64,000 bases of DNA from contig CAZOPT010000001.1 of the NCBI GenBank assembly GCA_964582055.1, positions 62,001-126,000 of the forward strand, written 5' to 3'. Each line of letters opens with the position of its first letter. Positions within the stretch are counted from its first letter, which is position 1. Below are positions 42,499-50,998 of the stretch, one piece after another. This DNA is from JBKSMP01 sp964582055. GTDB lineage: Bacteria > Verrucomicrobiota > Verrucomicrobiia > Opitutales > UBA9783. The notes beneath the pieces were generated by a model that had not been told where the DNA came from, ran no database searches, and worked only from the letters and a program-made list of their open reading frames with translations. A program made the position numbers and the translations under genes.

Positions 42499-43614
42499 TT
42501 AGGTCTTTGTATCAATTTTGGAATTATCAAAAACTTTATCTTCAAAAACAATCATGCGTTCCATCGATCTTGCCCAAGATTGAAAAAGAATGCCATTTAA
42601 GAAATGTATTTGTTGTGTACGGTCATAACCTAAATTTTCTAAACGTTGAGTTACACTTGCTAAGGAATTTGCATGTAATGTTGCCAGTACACAATGTCCA
42701 GTCAATGCTGCATTAACAGCCATTTTGAGATGTTGTACATCCCTTATTTCACCTATGCCAACAATACGCACGCTTTGCCGTAGTAAATTTCGAACAAAGT
42801 TGTCGGAAGGCAAATTTGTTTGCAAGGTAAGTTGAACAAAATCGTTCGAAGGGACTTCGATAGGATCTTCCAAACTTACCACACGTAACTGCTTAAAATG
42901 TCTTAAAATACTGTAGTAGGTTGTTGTTTTTCCATTTCCAATAGGTCCTGTAATGAGCCACAAGCCATTTGGATTTTTGCACAAACTTTGAAAAAAATTC
43001 GTTTTGTCTAAGCCTAAATTTTCAGGGGTGTAATAATTTGTATTTCTTAAAAGCCGAATAACAAGCGTTTCGCCATGTAAACAAGGCAAGGTTGAAACGC
43101 GACAATTGACGATTGTATCGGGTAGTTGCATATCAAATTGGCCATCGTGTGGACGTCGCGAATCTGTTATGTCAATTTCTGCTTTCAACTTGATCAAATT
43201 AAAAAGTAGTTGTTGATTTTCCACACTTAGTTTTTGTAAAACCGACAATTGACCTTTTTTGCGTACACGAATGACACATTTTGATCGATGCGCTTCGAAG
43301 TGAATATCTGAACAGTTTTGTTGATAAGCAGAAAAAATTAATTGTGCCAATTGGTGAGGAATGTCTACTTTTACTTCTTGTTGAATCAGCGGCACAGTCC
43401 CCTTAAAGCTTTGAATACTTTCTTTAAAATGGTTTTCATCAACAATTTCAATGTCGATTAATTTACCATAAATTTGCGAAAGATAATGCACGTATCGTTG
43501 TGTTTCTGATGAAAAAGAAGGTCGTATTTTGCAAAAAAGTGTGTTTTTATCTTCATAAATTGGTAGGATTCCAAAGCGACGAAAACTTTTTTGTAAAATC
43601 GGCAGATCTTCCAT
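42499..43614 (-). CDS. GspE/PilB-like secretion ATPase, copy B
   Basis: A second secretion ATPase, 371 residues, only about one third identical by eye to copy A. Walker A reads GPIGNGKTTTYY, the Asp box is VVSLEDPIEVPSND, Walker B is RIVGIGEIRD and the His box is HCVLATLHANS. The N-terminal domain reads CSDIHFEAHRSKCVIRVRKKG and is shortened. Two ATPases of the GspE/PilB type flank one secretin, so they may serve extension and retraction or two machines. The gene ends one base after the convergent upstream gene. Confidence 0.87.
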   Translation of the reverse strand: MEDLPILQKSFRRFGILPIYEDKNTLFCKIRPSFSSETQRYVHYLSQIYGKLIDIEIVDENHFKESIQSFKGTVPLIQQEVKVDIPHQLAQLIFSAYQQNCSDIHFEAHRSKCVIRVRKKGQLSVLQKLSVENQQLLFNLIKLKAEIDITDSRRPHDGQFDMQLPDTIVNCRVSTLPCLHGETLVIRLLRNTNYYTPENLGLDKTNFFQSLCKNPNGLWLITGPIGNGKTTTYYSILRHFKQLRVVSLEDPIEVPSNDFVQLTLQTNLPSDNFVRNLLRQSVRIVGIGEIRDVQHLKMAVNAALTGHCVLATLHANSLASVTQRLENLGYDRTQQIHFLNGILFQSWARSMERMIVFEDKVFDNSKIDTKT

Positions 43615-43705
43615 GTATCTAACTTATGGACAAAGGTAATTTCTCGCAAGATTTTTACGCGATTTTTTTGATAATGTATAAAAATTTAAAAATTGGATAA
43701 TTGGC

Positions 43706-43732
43706 TTGACACGTCTTATTGTAAGATATTTT
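43706..43732 (+). promoter_or_regulatory. Candidate promoter for rpsT
   Basis: A perfect TTGACA at 43706-43711 is followed 15 bases later by TATTTT (43727-43732), with an alternative -10 further on. The rpsT ATG is 28 bases beyond. The strong -35 fits a ribosomal protein gene; the spacing is short. Confidence 0.45.
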
Positions 43733-43759
43733 GTAAATAGTGTATCAATTTAATAAGTA

Positions 43760-44083
43760 ATGGCGAATATTAAATCATCAAAGCGAGCGATTCGTAAGAT
43801 TGCAAAATTAACTGTAAAAAATAAAGCAGAAAAAAGTCGCTTGAAAACATTTTCTAAAAAGTTGCAGAAGTTGCAAGAGGGTAACGATGTTGTTGCTATT
43901 AAAACAATGGCAATGCAGTATATGTCGATCATCGATAAGGCTGGGAAGCATGGAGTTTGGCATGCCAATAAGGTTAATCGTATGAAAAGTCGTTTGACGC
44001 CTCTTATTTTTAATGTTTCTGCGCAAGCTTCTCAAGAGGCTGTTTCTCAGCAGGTTGAAGAAACAGTAGCGGCAGAAGCGTAA
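43760..44083 (+). CDS. rpsT: 30S ribosomal protein S20
   Basis: A 107-residue S20 with the family opening MANIKSSKRAIRK (cf. 'MANiksakKR') and three long helices with KNKAEKSRLKTFSKKL, followed by IIDKAGKHGVWHANKVNRMKSRL, the conserved 'aak.GviHkN.AaR.kSrL'. It carries a 20-residue acidic, alanine-rich tail. S20 binds 16S rRNA early in assembly. It has its own promoter and a good terminator, so it is a single-gene unit. Confidence 0.95.
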   Translation: MANIKSSKRAIRKIAKLTVKNKAEKSRLKTFSKKLQKLQEGNDVVAIKTMAMQYMSIIDKAGKHGVWHANKVNRMKSRLTPLIFNVSAQASQEAVSQQVEETVAAEA

Positions 44084-44104
44084 AACATTTCTCCCATCCC
44101 ATCC

Positions 44105-44137
44105 GAGGCCTTGAGTTATTGAGGCCTCTTTTTGTTT
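44105..44137 (+). terminator. Rho-independent terminator of rpsT
   Basis: GAGGCCT (44105-44111) pairs perfectly with AGGCCTC (44122-44128) around a ten-base loop, and TTTTTG follows. It lies 22 bases after the rpsT stop and is the clearest terminator in the window. Confidence 0.88.
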
Positions 44138-44197
44138 TAGTGTATTTCTTAAAAGTTTACGCTTGCATATTTTGTCTAGAAAGCTTCGAATAACAGT

Positions 44198-45094
44198 ATG
44201 TTAAAAAGGCTAGATTTTGTTTTTTTGGCGTTTTTAGGTATTTACAATTTATTTGGACAGGAATATCCATCCGTTCTTGCTCGTGTGAATGGTGAAATCA
44301 TTACACGAAATGAAGTAGAACGGCTTGTGGAAGGCAGTGGGTTATCTTATGAAAAAATTATAGCTCAATTAATTGATCGGAAATTGCTTATTGCTGCATT
44401 TGAAGCACAAAAAGGCAAAGTTCAAACAACGCAAGTTGATTTGCAAATGGAGAATATTATTCAAAACAGTTTCCGGGGTAATCGTCAACAATTTGTGGCT
44501 GTTTTGCAGGCTGAAGGGCAATCAATCTACGAATTAAAGGATGAAATTAAGAATTCGATTGTAGAAAATGTTATGCGACAACAGAATTTTCAATCAGCCA
44601 ATATCCTTAGCCCTAAAAAGATACAAACGTATTATCAACAACATCCAGAACAATTTTCAAAGCCCGTGCGTTATTGTATTCAGCAAAGCGGATTTAGGGC
44701 AGATGCGACGCTTCAAGTGGGTGAAAAAACTGTTTTAAAGAGGGAGTATTTGCAAGAATTAATAGAAAAAGAAACAGATTTCTCAACGATTCAATCCTTG
44801 TTGGACGAATTTGCAACAGATGTCATTTGGTACACAGAATCTGAATTAGATCCGTCGTTAGCCAAGCAATTATCTAATTTATCAGTAAATCAAAATACAG
44901 CCTATATAAAAATGAATGAGGTGTTTGTGACTTCGCGTCTTGTTGGGAAGGAGCCAGCTTCGATAATTCCTTTGGCGGAAGTCCAAGGTCGTATAGAAGA
45001 GATTCTGATTTTTGAAGCGAATACACAGGCTTATAAAAAGTATATTCAAGGATTACGCGAAAAAGCTTTTATTGAAATTCTTTATAAGAATTAA
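44198..45094 (+). CDS. SurA-like periplasmic chaperone with a degenerate parvulin domain
   Basis: A 298-residue protein with a signal peptide (FVFLAFLGIYNLFG) and a SurA-type N-terminal helical domain: ARVNGEIITRNEV then LIDRKLLIAAFEAQKGK. The second half has the layout of a parvulin PPIase domain (DFSTIQSLLDEFATDVIWYTESELDPSLAKQLS... then IIPLAEVQGRIEEIL), but the active-site residues usual for parvulins are not evident, so it probably works as a chaperone only. It should guide outer-membrane proteins to BamA. It converges with the thioesterase gene, overlapping by four bases. Confidence 0.75.
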   Translation: MLKRLDFVFLAFLGIYNLFGQEYPSVLARVNGEIITRNEVERLVEGSGLSYEKIIAQLIDRKLLIAAFEAQKGKVQTTQVDLQMENIIQNSFRGNRQQFVAVLQAEGQSIYELKDEIKNSIVENVMRQQNFQSANILSPKKIQTYYQQHPEQFSKPVRYCIQQSGFRADATLQVGEKTVLKREYLQELIEKETDFSTIQSLLDEFATDVIWYTESELDPSLAKQLSNLSVNQNTAYIKMNEVFVTSRLVGKEPASIIPLAEVQGRIEEILIFEANTQAYKKYIQGLREKAFIEILYKN

Positions 45095-45498
45095 GAATTT
45101 TTAAGTGCTAACATTTTATCGACAAAAAAGACTGGTGGTTTGATCAATTTACGTTGAGCATTGATAAACGCATGTACGGTAAACCCTTTAGCAATTAGAA
45201 TATTCTGTCTAAAGAGTTCGTACGTCAAGGTAAAACGGGCTCGCTGGCAATCTTCCGGAGGAAAAAGCTTTATAAGCAATGTATCATCAAAAAAAGAGGG
45301 TAATTTATACGTTAAATCCGCTTGTACGACAGGAAGAAAAAACCCTTCTTGTTCCATTTTCTTGTAATCAATACCGAGCGATTTTAGCCATTCTACACGT
45401 GCTAATTCCAGCCAAACAAAATAACTACTATGATGTACAACACCCATAGCATCTGTTTCGGCATATCGTACCTGAATTGGAATTTCAAAGGCTTGCAT
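45091..45498 (-). CDS. YbgC-family acyl-CoA thioesterase (hot-dog fold)
   Basis: A 135-residue 4HBT-type protein. The signature RYAETDAMGVVHHSSYFVWL contains the catalytic Asp and the His typical of YbgC/4-hydroxybenzoyl-CoA thioesterases, followed by ELARVEWLKSLGIDY. The hydrolysed acyl-CoA or acyl-ACP is not known. In proteobacteria ybgC stands at the head of the tol-pal operon; here it lies after the atp operon. The ATG shares one base with the atpC stop, so it is probably the last gene of the atp transcript. Confidence 0.87.
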   Translation of the reverse strand: MQAFEIPIQVRYAETDAMGVVHHSSYFVWLELARVEWLKSLGIDYKKMEQEGFFLPVVQADLTYKLPSFFDDTLLIKLFPPEDCQRARFTLTYELFRQNILIAKGFTVHAFINAQRKLIKPPVFFVDKMLALKNS

Positions 45499-45914
45499 TA
45501 ACGTTTTGCTTGCTTCGTTAATTTTTGAGCTACTTGAAAACGAAAGATTTTATCTAAACGTTCTAATTCTTCATCATCAACAGCTTTTTCAGTTTTTGCT
45601 TTTTCCAAAGCTTCTTGAGCGCGTTGAATGGCCGCATCAATCGAAGTTTCATCTAAAACTTGTACGTCGATTGCTGCTTCTGTAAGCAGAACCAATTCTG
45701 AGCCTCTCAAACGAAAAAATCCGGTATCAATTGCTATTGGAATTGTGGTTCCAGCTTCTTTATAAAATACAGTTCCTACCTCTAAAACACCAATAATTGG
45801 CAAATGACCTTCGAGAATTTCGATTTCACCGAGTGCTGTTGGCAAAATTACAGATGTAACTTTGCCTTCAAAAACGGTCTTTTCAGGAACTATGATCTTT
45901 AATGTTAATGCCAT
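45498..45914 (-). CDS. atpC: ATP synthase epsilon subunit
   Basis: A 138-residue F1 epsilon with the N-terminal beta-sandwich (VPEKTVFEGKVTSVILPTALGEIEILEGH) and the C-terminal two-helix inhibitory domain (about 95-135). It links F1 rotation to the c-ring and can inhibit ATP hydrolysis. It is the last of the atp genes and is separated from atpD by two bases. Confidence 0.95.
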   Translation of the reverse strand: MALTLKIIVPEKTVFEGKVTSVILPTALGEIEILEGHLPIIGVLEVGTVFYKEAGTTIPIAIDTGFFRLRGSELVLLTEAAIDVQVLDETSIDAAIQRAQEALEKAKTEKAVDDEELERLDKIFRFQVAQKLTKQAKR

Positions 45915-45916
45915 AA

Positions 45917-47335
45917 TTACGCCTTAGCCGCAGCAATTACTTCATCAATCGTTCCTTTCATGTAAAACGCATTTTCAGAAACATCATCCAATTCACCATC
46001 CAAAATCTGCTTAAAACCTTTAACACAATCTTCGGTTTTAACGTATTTCCCTGGAAATCCAGTGAAAATTTCAGCAACATGGAAGGGTTGCGAAAGGAAT
46101 TTTTGAATTTTACGCGCACGAGATACTGTCAATTTATCTTCAGCAGATAATTCATCAATACCCAAAATTGCAATGATATCTTGCAAATCTTTGTAACGTT
46201 GCAAAACCGTTTGTACGCGACGCGCTGTTGTAAAATGCTCTTCACCAACAATCGTAGGATCCAAAGCTTGAGAACCAGACGCAAGAGGATCTACAGCTGG
46301 GTAAATTCCTAAAGCAGCAATACGACGATCTAAAACAATTGTTGAATCTAAATGCGCAAAAGTATTGGCAGGTGCCGGATCCGTCAAGTCATCCGCAGGT
46401 ACATAGACCGCTTGGAATGACGTAATCGATCCCTTTTTTGTCGAAGTAATACGTTCTTGCAATGCACCCATTTCCTGACTTAAGGTTGGCTGGTATCCCA
46501 CTGCAGATGGCGAACGACCCAATAGGGCAGAAACTTCAGATCCTGCTTGAGAAAAGCGGAAAATATTATCAATAAAGAGCAAAACATCCTGATTATAAAC
46601 GTCACGAAAGTATTCCGCAATCGTCAAACCTGTCAATCCTACACGCATACGTGCTCCTGGTGGTTCGTTCATCTGGCCATAAATCAGCGCAACCTTAGAA
46701 TTTTCCGGATGTTCCAGGTCAATAACTTTTGCATCCGTCATTTCCTTATAAAGGTCATTACCTTCACGCGAACGCTCTCCTACACCAGAAAAGACCGAAA
46801 AACCTCCGTGTGCCATGGCAATATTCTGGATTAATTCCATAATAACAACGGTTTTTCCGACACCTGCTCCACCAAAAGCTCCGACTTTTCCACCTTTAAT
46901 AAAAGGACAAATAAGATCAATAACCTTAATACCGGTTTCTAAAATCTTTGCTTCCGTACTTTGTTCTAAAAGACTCGGAGGATTGCGATGAATCGACAAA
47001 TGATCTTCGGCCTCGATTGGACCACGATTGTCAACAGGTTCTCCAATAACATTTAAAATACGTCCTAAAACCCCTTTACCAACAGGCACTGCAATAGGTT
47101 TACCGGTATCTACAACCTCCATACCACGGCATAAACCGTCTGAAGAAGACATAGCAACCGCACGTACTAAACCTTCAAATAAATGTTGCTGTACCTCCAA
47201 AACAAGGCGAGTTTCTTTTCCATTAACCGGAAATGTTACTTCTAAGGCATTATAAATTTCTGGGATATTCTGCGCGTCAAATTGGACGTCTACTACCGCC
47301 CCAATAACCTGAACAATCTTTCCTTTATGCTTCAT
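45917..47335 (-). CDS. atpD: ATP synthase beta subunit
   Basis: The catalytic F1 subunit, 472 residues. Walker A is GGAGVGKTVVIMELI, the catalytic Glu is in GVGERSREGNDLY, and the DELSEEDK-type segment appears as DELSAEDKLTVSRARKIQKF. The sequence ALLGRSPSAVGYQPTL is characteristic. It is well conserved and complete. Confidence 0.97.
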   Translation of the reverse strand: MKHKGKIVQVIGAVVDVQFDAQNIPEIYNALEVTFPVNGKETRLVLEVQQHLFEGLVRAVAMSSSDGLCRGMEVVDTGKPIAVPVGKGVLGRILNVIGEPVDNRGPIEAEDHLSIHRNPPSLLEQSTEAKILETGIKVIDLICPFIKGGKVGAFGGAGVGKTVVIMELIQNIAMAHGGFSVFSGVGERSREGNDLYKEMTDAKVIDLEHPENSKVALIYGQMNEPPGARMRVGLTGLTIAEYFRDVYNQDVLLFIDNIFRFSQAGSEVSALLGRSPSAVGYQPTLSQEMGALQERITSTKKGSITSFQAVYVPADDLTDPAPANTFAHLDSTIVLDRRIAALGIYPAVDPLASGSQALDPTIVGEEHFTTARRVQTVLQRYKDLQDIIAILGIDELSAEDKLTVSRARKIQKFLSQPFHVAEIFTGFPGKYVKTEDCVKGFKQILDGELDDVSENAFYMKGTIDEVIAAAKA

Positions 47336-47344
47336 GCTACTTCC

Positions 47345-48229
47345 CTATTGTGCGTTCTGACTTGCCGTAATTTCGACAATTTCTTGCGTAATTCCAGCTT
47401 GTCTAGCTTTGTTATATTCCAATTGTAAATTTTGTATTAAAGATTCAGCGTTGTCAGTTGCCCCTTTCATGGCTACCATGCGAGCGCTATGTTCTGAAGC
47501 TTTTGCTTCCAAAATGATTTGATAAAGCGTTTTTTTCAAAAAGAGTAAGGGCAAACGTTCCAATATGGTGCGACCATTTGGTTCTACAATAAATTCTCGA
47601 TCATCTGTTGCCAAATATTTCGGATCAACTCCCATCCATTGATATAAAAGCTGCAACTCAGCTTCAAAATCAACCATAGGAAGCAAACGTCGTATTACCG
47701 TTTCTTGAACCAAAGTATTCTTAAAACGCGGAAATAAAACTTCTACTGTATCGATTTTACCGGATTCAAATGCATCTACTAAAAAATGAACAATTTCTTG
47801 AACCTGTTTAAAAGTAATTACATCTGGACATGTAAAATGCCCCAAAACTTCCGAACGATTACGAGACAAAAATTGAACGCCTTTTTGTCCCATAACAATA
47901 AATTTTGTTTCACGAGGCAACTGCATGGCGGTTTTTATTAGGTTTTGATTAAGTGAGCCACACAAACCTTTATCAGGTGTAATCAGTAAAACCCCACGAT
48001 GATGAATCTCTCGTTGCTTCAAAAAAGGATGCTCAATAGAATCCCAAGAAACTTGTTTTGTTAATGCGTGCAACAAATCTGCTAATGCGTAAGCATACGT
48101 CCGACTTCCCAAAGCACTATCTTGTGCTTTCTTCATTTTTGAAGAAGCTACCAATTCCATAGCACGCGTAATTTGAGCTGTATTTCTTACCGCACGAATA
48201 CGCGTTCTAATCTCTCGCATGCCCTTCAT
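47345..48229 (-). CDS. atpG: ATP synthase gamma subunit
   Basis: The rotor shaft, 294 residues. The N-terminal helix is MREIRTRIRAVRNTAQITRAMELVASSKMKKAQ, the Rossmann middle contains ITPDKGLCGSLNQN, and the C-terminal helix has EHSARMVAMKGATDNA. All three are hallmarks. It lies nine bases from atpD. Confidence 0.96.
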   Translation of the reverse strand: MKGMREIRTRIRAVRNTAQITRAMELVASSKMKKAQDSALGSRTYAYALADLLHALTKQVSWDSIEHPFLKQREIHHRGVLLITPDKGLCGSLNQNLIKTAMQLPRETKFIVMGQKGVQFLSRNRSEVLGHFTCPDVITFKQVQEIVHFLVDAFESGKIDTVEVLFPRFKNTLVQETVIRRLLPMVDFEAELQLLYQWMGVDPKYLATDDREFIVEPNGRTILERLPLLFLKKTLYQIILEAKASEHSARMVAMKGATDNAESLIQNLQLEYNKARQAGITQEIVEITASQNAQ

Positions 48230-48232
48230 TGC

Positions 48233-49762
48233 TTACCCTTGCGTCTTTTTCCAATCTTCGAAAATTACTTCAAGTTCTTGCACCAAGGCATCTGACAAAA
48301 CTTTTTCCTGAAATAACTTTTCCAAAAAATCCTTATGCAAACTTGTGAAATAATCCATTAAACGTTGTACATAATTTGCCATATCATTCAGCGGCACTTT
48401 ATCAAATACCCCTTGCTGAATTCCCCATAAAAGCACTACTTGAATTTCGACAGGACGCGAACAATGAATACCTTGCTTAAGCAATTCTACAATATGCTGT
48501 CCACGTTCTAATTGTTTTCGTGTTTTAGCATCTAAATCCGAACCAAATTGCATAAATGCTTGCAATTCTTGATACTGAGCCATTTCCAATTTTAATTGGC
48601 CGGCAACTTTCTTTAAAGCCTTTACCTGAGCAGCGGATCCAACACGCGATACTGAAATACCCACCGAAATAGCAGGACGCGTTCCCTGATTGAATAAATC
48701 CGTTTCCAAGAAAAGCTGTCCGTCTGTAATCGAAATTACGTTTGTGGGGATATAAGCCGAAACATCTCCAGCTTGTGTTTCAATAATCGGCAAAGCTGTC
48801 AATGACCCACCTCCGTAATTTTTATTAAGACGCGCAGAACGTTCTAATAAACGCGAATGTAAGTAAAAAACATCTCCTGGGAAAGCTTCACGACCTGAAG
48901 GACGTTTTAAAACCAAAGAGATTTGACGATAAGCTACAGCGTGCTTCGAAAGATCATCGTATACAATAAGTGCATCCATACCATTTTGCATGAAGAACTC
49001 ACCCATTGCCGTACCTGAATAAGGTGCAATATATTGATTAGCTGCATTTTCAGAAGCAGGAGCCGAAACGACAATCGTGTACTCTAAAGCTCCATGGTCT
49101 TCTAGAACTTTTAACGTTCTTGCAATAGTTGCATTTTTTTGTCCAATTGCAACATAAATGGAATAAACAGGCCGAAAATTAGGATCTTTGCTTTCAAAAC
49201 CACGACGATTTAATTCTGCTTGATGTAAAATGGCATCTAGAGCCAACGTTGTTTTTCCTGTTGAACGATCTCCAATGATTAACTCACGCTGTCCACGACC
49301 AATAGGAAACATTGCATCAACAGATAAAATGCCGGTTTGTAGAGGTTGATCAACCGATTGACGGGCAATGATTCCAGGCGCAATTTTTTCAACTGGATAA
49401 AATTCTTTTGAAGCAATCTCACCCTTTCCATCGATGGGTTGGCCTAAAGCATCCACAACACGTCCCAACAATTGCTTTCCAACAGGAACCGAAAGCAACT
49501 TACCCGTTGTTTGGCACGTATCACCTACTTTTAACCGAGAGGTATCTCCCAAAAGAACAACACCTACCTCGTCTTCTTCCAAATTCAGTGCTATTCCAAA
49601 GACATTATTGGGAAATTCGATCATTTCGTTCGACATAACATTCGAAAGTCCATCGACTTTTGCAACGGAATCTGCCAAAGAAATAATTTTTCCGACATTA
49701 GATTGAATCGGTTTTACCTCAAATGATTTAATTGCCTCTTTTATATCTGAAAGAATAGCCAT
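48233..49762 (-). CDS. atpA: ATP synthase alpha subunit
   Basis: The non-catalytic F1 nucleotide-binding subunit, 509 residues. Walker A is GDRSTGKTTLALD, with VDALGQPIDGKG, the arginine finger region ISVGISVSRVGSAAQVKALK, and REAFPGDVFYLHSRLLERSA. It is complete and lies three bases after atpG in gene order. Confidence 0.97.
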   Translation of the reverse strand: MAILSDIKEAIKSFEVKPIQSNVGKIISLADSVAKVDGLSNVMSNEMIEFPNNVFGIALNLEEDEVGVVLLGDTSRLKVGDTCQTTGKLLSVPVGKQLLGRVVDALGQPIDGKGEIASKEFYPVEKIAPGIIARQSVDQPLQTGILSVDAMFPIGRGQRELIIGDRSTGKTTLALDAILHQAELNRRGFESKDPNFRPVYSIYVAIGQKNATIARTLKVLEDHGALEYTIVVSAPASENAANQYIAPYSGTAMGEFFMQNGMDALIVYDDLSKHAVAYRQISLVLKRPSGREAFPGDVFYLHSRLLERSARLNKNYGGGSLTALPIIETQAGDVSAYIPTNVISITDGQLFLETDLFNQGTRPAISVGISVSRVGSAAQVKALKKVAGQLKLEMAQYQELQAFMQFGSDLDAKTRKQLERGQHIVELLKQGIHCSRPVEIQVVLLWGIQQGVFDKVPLNDMANYVQRLMDYFTSLHKDFLEKLFQEKVLSDALVQELEVIFEDWKKTQG

Positions 49763-49768
49763 AATTTT

Positions 49769-50155
49769 CTACTTTAAAGTTTTTATAAGAGCTTGTAATT
49801 GCCCTTGTATAGAATAATCCCAAACATTATCTCCGTGTTGCACTTTGATACCACCAATTAGCTCTGAATGCTCTTCTGCAATAATTTGAACAACGTTCTC
49901 GTTGGCTAAAAAAGCATTTAATTGCTTCAAATCTAAGGGTCCCGCGTAATCAATGATCGCATATTTTTTCCCAAATTCCTTCTGTAAACACGTCCAAAAA
50001 TAACTTGCGAATGTTTTTGTATTTCGGGGATAATTTGCCCCAAAAAAATGCATAACGTCTTTCACGCGATTTATAACATCTTCCGAAGAAATTCCTTTAA
50101 AACAACTTTCTGCTAATTGTTGAATTAAAGTCTTATGTTTACGCTCAATGATCAT
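49769..50155 (-). CDS. atpH: ATP synthase delta subunit, short form
   Basis: The peripheral-stalk subunit that caps F1. At 128 residues it is well below the usual 175-180. The C-terminal part, EHSELIGGIKVQHGDNVWDYSIQGQL, is the clear family mark. The N-terminal six-helix domain, which normally binds the alpha N-termini, is reduced: only about 75 residues precede the C-terminal part. The start overlaps atpF (ATGA). No upstream extension of the frame is available because atpF occupies it in another frame. Confidence 0.85.
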   Translation of the reverse strand: MIIERKHKTLIQQLAESCFKGISSEDVINRVKDVMHFFGANYPRNTKTFASYFWTCLQKEFGKKYAIIDYAGPLDLKQLNAFLANENVVQIIAEEHSELIGGIKVQHGDNVWDYSIQGQLQALIKTLK

Positions 50156-50721
50156 GCGTCACCTTTTGAAGCTAAAACTTCTGAAGCTTTCTTGTTTAAT
50201 TGTGTACGAACTTCATCTGTTAATACATCCTTTAAAACATGCTCTGTTGTTGCTACCACTAAACTGGCAACTTCAGTCTTTACTTCAGTTAACATTTTAC
50301 GACGTTCAGATTCAATTGCACTTTGGGCTTGGGTTAATATTTGTTCAACTTTTTGCTCAGCAACTCGTTTCTGCTCTTGCAAATACGTTTCACCCTCACG
50401 TTTCGTTTTATCAAATAATGACTGTGCATCTTCCTGTGCTTTTTTCAATAAATCTCGACGTTCTTGCTCAGCAGCTGCTAATTGCGCTTTCATTTCATCG
50501 GCATAGTGCAAACCTTCGGAAATTTTTTTCTGACGTTCTTCAACGGTTTTTAAAACAGGTTTTATACCAAACCGATACAGCACGTAAGAAACAAGGCAAA
50601 AATTAATGACTTGAGCCATCAATAAATCCCCTTGTACACCGAAATTATCCATCAAACGCGTTACAGCATTGGTGGATTCAGTTGTAGTTGCAAAAAACAA
50701 GAAAAAATTACACGTCATCAT
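50152..50721 (-). CDS. atpF: ATP synthase b subunit
   Basis: The 189-residue peripheral-stalk subunit with one membrane helix (about residues 33-50, MAQVINFCLVSYVLYRFGIK) and a long coiled-coil domain rich in A, E, K and Q. The usual start for b subunits is nearer the helix, so the first 20 residues (MMTCNFFLFFATTTES) may be a signal-like extension or not translated. It is placed between atpE and atpH. Confidence 0.92.
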   Translation of the reverse strand: MMTCNFFLFFATTTESTNAVTRLMDNFGVQGDLLMAQVINFCLVSYVLYRFGIKPVLKTVEERQKKISEGLHYADEMKAQLAAAEQERRDLLKKAQEDAQSLFDKTKREGETYLQEQKRVAEQKVEQILTQAQSAIESERRKMLTEVKTEVASLVVATTEHVLKDVLTDEVRTQLNKKASEVLASKGDA

Positions 50722-50739
50722 TCGTAAAACTTATAAATT

Positions 50740-50958
50740 CTATCCTTGATACAAGAATAGTGAATAAAAGGCAACCGCTTCAGCTAAAGCCATACCGAGA
50801 ATAGCTTGAACCAAAATTTTTCCAGAAACGCCAGGATTCCGTCCTACCATCTCAACAGCCTTCATGCCGATTAAACCTACCCCAATCGCTGCACCCAAAC
50901 AGCCCAAAGCGGCAGTTAAACCACGTCCGATATCTCCTCCTAATGCATTCATATCCAT
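50740..50958 (-). CDS. atpE: ATP synthase c subunit (proton-type)
   Basis: A 72-residue hairpin of two membrane helices, joined by the polar loop VGRNPG. The ion-binding carboxylate is E60 in GMALAEAVAFYSLF. It is followed by Ala, not Ser or Thr, and the position equivalent to the sodium-binding Gln in helix 1 is Val27, so the ring should carry protons rather than sodium (inference from known rings). Confidence 0.94.
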   Translation of the reverse strand: MDMNALGGDIGRGLTAALGCLGAAIGVGLIGMKAVEMVGRNPGVSGKILVQAILGMALAEAVAFYSLFLYQG

Positions 50959-50998
50959 ATATTTATTTGATGATTGTTATTGTTTTTTTCAAAAATTT

